Assembly: GCA_963556495.2 (NCBI GenBank)
Contig: OY747721.1
Span: 32,529,849-32,593,848, forward strand
DNA length: 64,000 nucleotides
Origin: Valencia hispanica
Lineage: Eukaryota; Chordata; Actinopteri; Cyprinodontiformes; Valenciidae
Reading direction: 5' to 3'
The position numbers were made by a program, and so were the translations under genes. Positions 60,238-64,000 of the stretch are shown here, piece by piece. Within the stretch, counting starts at the first letter, position 1. Every line of letters starts with the position of its first letter. The notes below the pieces were generated by a model. It was not told where the DNA came from and did no database searches. It saw nothing but the letters and a program-made list of their open reading frames with translations.

Positions 60238-60468
60238 GATAGAGTGGTTGTCTTGCAATCGGAGGGTCGTAGGTTCCTGCTTCCTCCTATCACATGTCGA
60301 TCTGCCCCTGAGCAAGGCACTTAACCCCAAGTTGCCTACCGAGTTCTGCATCAGTGTGTAAATGTGTGCGTGTTTGTGAGCGCGAATGGGTGAATGTGGC
60401 TTCAGTGTAAAGCCCTTTGAGTGGTCAGTATGACTAGAAAAGCGCTATATAAGTTTATTCCATTATCA
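60238..60468 (+). mobile_element. tRNA-derived SINE with LINE-like tail
   Basis: Starts agagtggttgtcttgcaatc, continues with gagcaaggcacttaacccca at 60310 and aatgggtgaatgtggc, and ends aaaagcgctatataagttta. The tail resembles the gcgctatataaa ends of the fish LINEs in this window, which would let the SINE borrow LINE machinery. Confidence 0.75.
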
Positions 60469-60697
60469 TGAAGAAAACTGTGAATAAGCTAATCCTTCTT
60501 CTTTTAACAACACTGTACATTAGAAACTCTTTCCAGGATATTTCCAGATGCTCAACTCTCCAACAGGTGCATACATAGCGAATAAACTAAAGTTTGTCCT
60601 TCCGGACTGCAACAGTGTTCCAGTTGATATGCTGAATCCCATTTTACAGTTTATTAAAATTATATATTTAAAACTAAATTATGCCATTCTATTGTAC

Positions 60698-61276
60698 CTT
60701 CTCCACTAGGGTCGGCTCGGCCCAGCCGGGTCGGGTCTGGTCTGCACCTATTTAGCATATTTCTACTACATTTGTCTGGGTTGAGCCAACCCCATTTTTC
60801 GGAGTACCTCTGGCTCAGTCCGAAGCAGGCCGAAGCGACCCAACATGCTCACCTATGGACTGATTGGTCCGGTAAAGTGATGCCACTCTCACACCTAACT
60901 ACGTAGTGGTAGCCACTGATTGGCCTGGCAGTGTGCGTGTGAAGTGGTGTCATAGAAAAGCGCCTGACCGTTCCCAGATAAAGAATGGCACGTTATTACT
61001 TTTTACGTCTCCAGCAGCTCCATGGCAGATTCAACCTCACAACGGAGAGGTGAAGACCTTTCTGTTCCCACTTGCAGAAGAAAAAGTCCAGAGGGAACTG
61101 TTTACTAGGCTTGTGGCGCATACGAATGACATCACAGACTTTTCAAACCACTTCGCTCGCCCATGTCCTTGCCCACTTTGACGTTTCTGAGTCAGCAATA
61201 GAAACACAACCAGACCGTGCTGGGAAGGGGCTGACCTGACCCGGCCTGGGCCGAGCAGACCCTAATGGAAAAGGGG
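60698..61276. mobile_element. Inverted-repeat MITE, about 0.58 kb
   Basis: Left CTCCACTAGGGTCGGCTCGG and right end TGGGCCGAGCAGACCCTAAT with GGAAAAG form inverted repeats of more than 20 bp with a few mismatches. The interior is GC-rich for the region and has no transposase. No certain target duplication. Confidence 0.65.
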
Positions 61277-61550
61277 CATATAATTGGAATGATTGAAATT
61301 CAACAACTTCCACTTCCTTTATGAGAACATGTTAGCATCAATAAAACGGGACATGATTTCATCTTGAAGATGGTTGAAAATCTGAACACCCAGACTGTTC
61401 TGTTCTGTCTGATACGGCCCATGTGAACAGTTGCCCAGGGCAGCAATAAATAGGAAGATGCATGACCTCCAGATAAAATGTGTCCTTTATTTTCTAAGAC
61501 TGGGCATGCTCAAATCACTATTCATGCAAGAACCACCACTGGGAGTAATA

Positions 61551-61600
61551 TTCAATTCAATTCAATTCAATTCAATTCAATTCAATTCAATTCAATTCAA
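61551..61600. repeat. (TTCAA)10 microsatellite
   Basis: Ten perfect TTCAA units. The same pentamer occurs at the ends of the L2-type LINEs here (attcaattcagtttattta), so the array probably grew from a LINE tail. Confidence 0.95.
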
Positions 61601-61983
61601 TATATTCCAGTATCTGCATGAAGTTTCAGGATGCTTCTTATGTCTGTTGCTCCAATACAAAGGGTTGAAAATGTCCTTTGGGACATTGGACATTTTTGTC
61701 CAAAGCTGTTTTAAGAATCAGGACCTTCCATCTAAAAAGCTATTGTTGACATTGTTTTATTACGCAAAGCTAACGTTTTACTGTACAGTGTGGATTACAT
61801 CTTTTCTTAGATTTGGTCTCAAACTTTGAGGTCTTTCACTCTGATTTTCCTCTTATTATCTCCCATCATTCTTCATCACACCTAATATAAACAAAAGCAT
61901 GTTGTGCGACTGCAGTAACTTCTCTTCTTGTCAGAAGGCCTTTGCCTAATGGTCATCCCTTTTTTGTATGCACAATGTTGCAA

Positions 61984-62092
61984 CCAATGTTGATCAGATT
62001 TCACTTCAATTAAATTCAGTTTATTATAGCTACAACTCACAGCATATGTTGTGTCAAGGCACTTAACAAGAAAAGTAATTTCATTTCAATCA
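61984..62092 (-). mobile_element. Decayed L2-type LINE tail, antisense
   Basis: Reads aattaaattcagtttattat and later gtgtcaaggcacttaacaag, a diverged version of the tail at 26013-26080. Confidence 0.6.
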
Positions 62093-63138
62093 CACATACT
62101 ACTTAGTAGTTCTGGAGCTTTCTGGACAATTTTGTGCGATCTGTAGCCTTCCTCACCGCAACTGATCCTTTAACCTTGAAGTTCTTGATGATTAGGAAAT
62201 TTCTTTCAGTTCATTAAGCTGTAATATTCTGTGGAGTAGTTTCCTTCAGTGCATATGGCTTCTCACACAATAAAGGAAACAGAAAAGTTTGCAAAACACA
62301 ATATTTATGTATCTCCTCAAACTCTTCTCAGATTTATGCAAGAACTCAAGCTTTCTCAAACAAAATGGGACAATTTTTTTTTCATAAAATAATTTCTTAC
62401 ATTACTGATACTGAGGCTGTTTTCTTTGCTAGTGTTCCTTTTACATCTTCAATTTCTCCAATTATTACAAAAACATTTTTATTTTACTTGCCCAATATGT
62501 CTGCAGCTATCATTTTAAAACATAAAAGCTTGTTATTCTTTCATTGTAAATGTATATTTTTGCTATCAGAATTTTGGTTCCATTTTACCATTTATATAGT
62601 CATAACAATACACTGAAATATACATTCCATTCCAGATTGCCTTAATACTTGACAACATGAAGAAAATACTTATTTTTTAATGCATACCTGATGAAGATTT
62701 GATTATTTGGTTATTGGTATTTCCCTTTTTCAGATCAATTAAAAAGAAAGAAATATGGAATGACTCAAATATTAAAAGTACAGATTTAGGATCTTGGATC
62801 GAAAACATACCAATTAGACATGATGAATGAAAAACAATAGCTTTCAACTTTCTCATGTAGGAGTTGACAGATAAACTCAGCAGGATGCCAGCCTCCATTT
62901 TTGAATGACAAGGCGATGTTGAACTGATCTGGCTTTTCTGAAGAAAAGTTTGAACACTCTTTGTTCAGTGGACTGATGAATTATAATTTGGATATGATAT
63001 ATATTATTTAAAATAAGTTCATAATCAAAAAACGTACTGTCAACATAAGTGTCAACTTGTTTATTTCTATCCAACCATCCACTGTCCATCCTTATTCTTG
63101 TGAGGCTGGAAGTACCAATGTTAGCTCTTAACCACATA
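62093..63138. other. Intergenic, nothing recognised
   Basis: AT-rich sequence without a supported gene. It ends at the TA target (63137-63138) of the Tc1-like element. Confidence 0.4.
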
Positions 63139-64000
63139 CAGTGGCTTGCAAAAGTATGCGGCCCCCTTGAATTTTTCCACATTTTGTCACATTACAGCCA
63201 CAAACATGAATAATTTTTATTGGAATTCCACGTGAAAGACCAATACAAAGTGGTGTACACGTGAGAAGTGGAACGAAAATCATACATGATTCCAAACATT
63301 TTTTACAAATAAATTACTGAAAAGTGGGGTGTGCGTAATTATTCAGCCCCCTTTGGTCTGAGTGCAGTCAGTTGCCCATAGACATTGTCTGATGAGTGCT
63401 AATGACTAAATAGAGCGCAGCTGTGTGTAATCTAATGTCAGTACAAATACAGCTGCCCTGTGACGGCCTCAGAGGTTGTCTAAGAGAATGTTGGGAGCAA
63501 CAACACCATGAAGTCCAAAGAACACACCAGACAGGTCAGGGATAAAGTTATTGAGAAATTTAAAGCAGGCTTAGGCTACAAAAAGATTTCCCAAGCCTTG
63601 AACATCCCACAGAGCACTGTTCAAGCGATCATTCAGAAATGGAAAGAGAATGGCACAACTGTAAACCTACCAAGACAAGGCCATCCACCTAAACTCACAG
63701 GCCGAACAAGGAGAGCGCTGATCAGAAATGCAGCCAAGAGGCCCATGGTGACTCTGGACGAGCTGCAGAGATCTACAGCTCAGGTGGGGGAATCTGTCCA
63801 TAGGACAACTATTAGTGGTGCACTGCACAAAGTTGGCCTTTATGGAAGAGTGGCAAAAAGAAAGCCATTGTTAAAAGAAAACCATAAGAAGTCCCGTTTG
63901 CAGTTTGCCACAAGCCATGTGGGGGACACAGCAAACATGTGGAAGAAGGTGCTCTGGTCAGATGAGACCAAAATGCAAAACACTATGTGTGGCGGAAAAC
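63139..64000 (+). mobile_element. Tc1-like DNA transposon, left part, running off the window
   Basis: The terminal repeat starts CAGTGGCTTGCAAAAGTATG directly after a TA dinucleotide. A transposase frame opens at ATG 63508 and stays open to the window edge. It encodes the paired-like DNA-binding half (MKSKEHTRQVRDKVIEKFKA, KISQALNIPQSTVQAIIQKW) and the first catalytic Asp region (MWKKVLWSDETK). At about 63975 the frame shifts: the expected AKHYVWRK peptide is present but in another frame, indicating a small deletion between short aaatg repeats. The element is otherwise well kept. Confidence 0.9.
63508..64000 (+). pseudogene. Tc1-like transposase, partial, frameshifted near 63975
   Basis: The 5' part of a cut-and-paste transposase of the DDE family. 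The first 156 codons are intact (HTH DNA-binding region, then KRPMVTLDELQRSTAQVGES, then WSDETK). After the codon at 63973-63975 the natural continuation is in a different frame, so this copy would make a non-functional protein even if the rest, outside the window, is intact. A related, much older copy lies at 20330-20860. Confidence 0.85.

Noticed and set aside
61431..61829. 132-codon open frame with FNSIQ repeats
   Set aside because: The repeat is the translation of the (TTCAA)n microsatellite; there is no splice or family support.

Overview
The window is vertebrate nuclear DNA, almost certainly from a teleost fish. Genes are split by GT-AG introns, the intergenic space is full of fish transposons (Tc1-like elements, hAT MITEs, L2, Rex1 and Rex3 type LINEs, tRNA-derived SINEs), and two genes are recognisable orthologues of human neighbours on 17q21 (ABCC3 and WFIKKN2). 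I cannot name the species. No rRNA, free-standing tRNA, CRISPR array or prokaryotic operon is present.

Layout, all host genes on the + strand. (1) 898-23811: the 3' two thirds of abcc3, exons 9-31 if numbered as in the 31-exon ABCC1/ABCC3 genes; the first eight exons lie left of the window. The exons rebuild the end of the first membrane domain, NBD1, the linker, the second membrane domain, NBD2 and the stop. There are two full, frame-compatible versions of exon 23 (9166-9476 and 11666-11979) and a decayed third copy between them (about 10937-11030). (2) About 24-36 kb: 3' UTR of abcc3, then a transposon field dominated by a broken antisense L2 LINE (26013-30900) whose ORF1 carries an SGNH-esterase domain, then Tc1 and Rex1 fragments. 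(3) 36102-40135: a four-exon secreted-protein gene. After a signal peptide and a short unique region, the last exon encodes about 1,080 residues made almost wholly of N-x-T/S sequons (about 114 by hand count). It fits a hyosophorin-type egg cortical-alveolus glycoprotein; that name is inference. (4) 40.2-51.7 kb: nested LINE pieces, a Rex3-like fragment, SINE and inverted-repeat elements, no gene seen. (5) 52144-54888: wfikkn2, complete in two exons, 577 aa. (6) 55-64 kb: transposon-derived sequence, ending in a young Tc1-like element cut by the window edge.

The genes are not an operon or pathway: abcc3 is an organic-anion efflux pump, wfikkn2 a secreted multidomain protease-inhibitor/GDF-binding protein, and the middle gene looks like an egg glycoprotein. 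The shared feature is position: the sequon-repeat gene sits where mammals have other genes between ABCC3 and WFIKKN2. The two items most worth follow-up are the duplicated exon 23 of abcc3 and the sequon-array gene.
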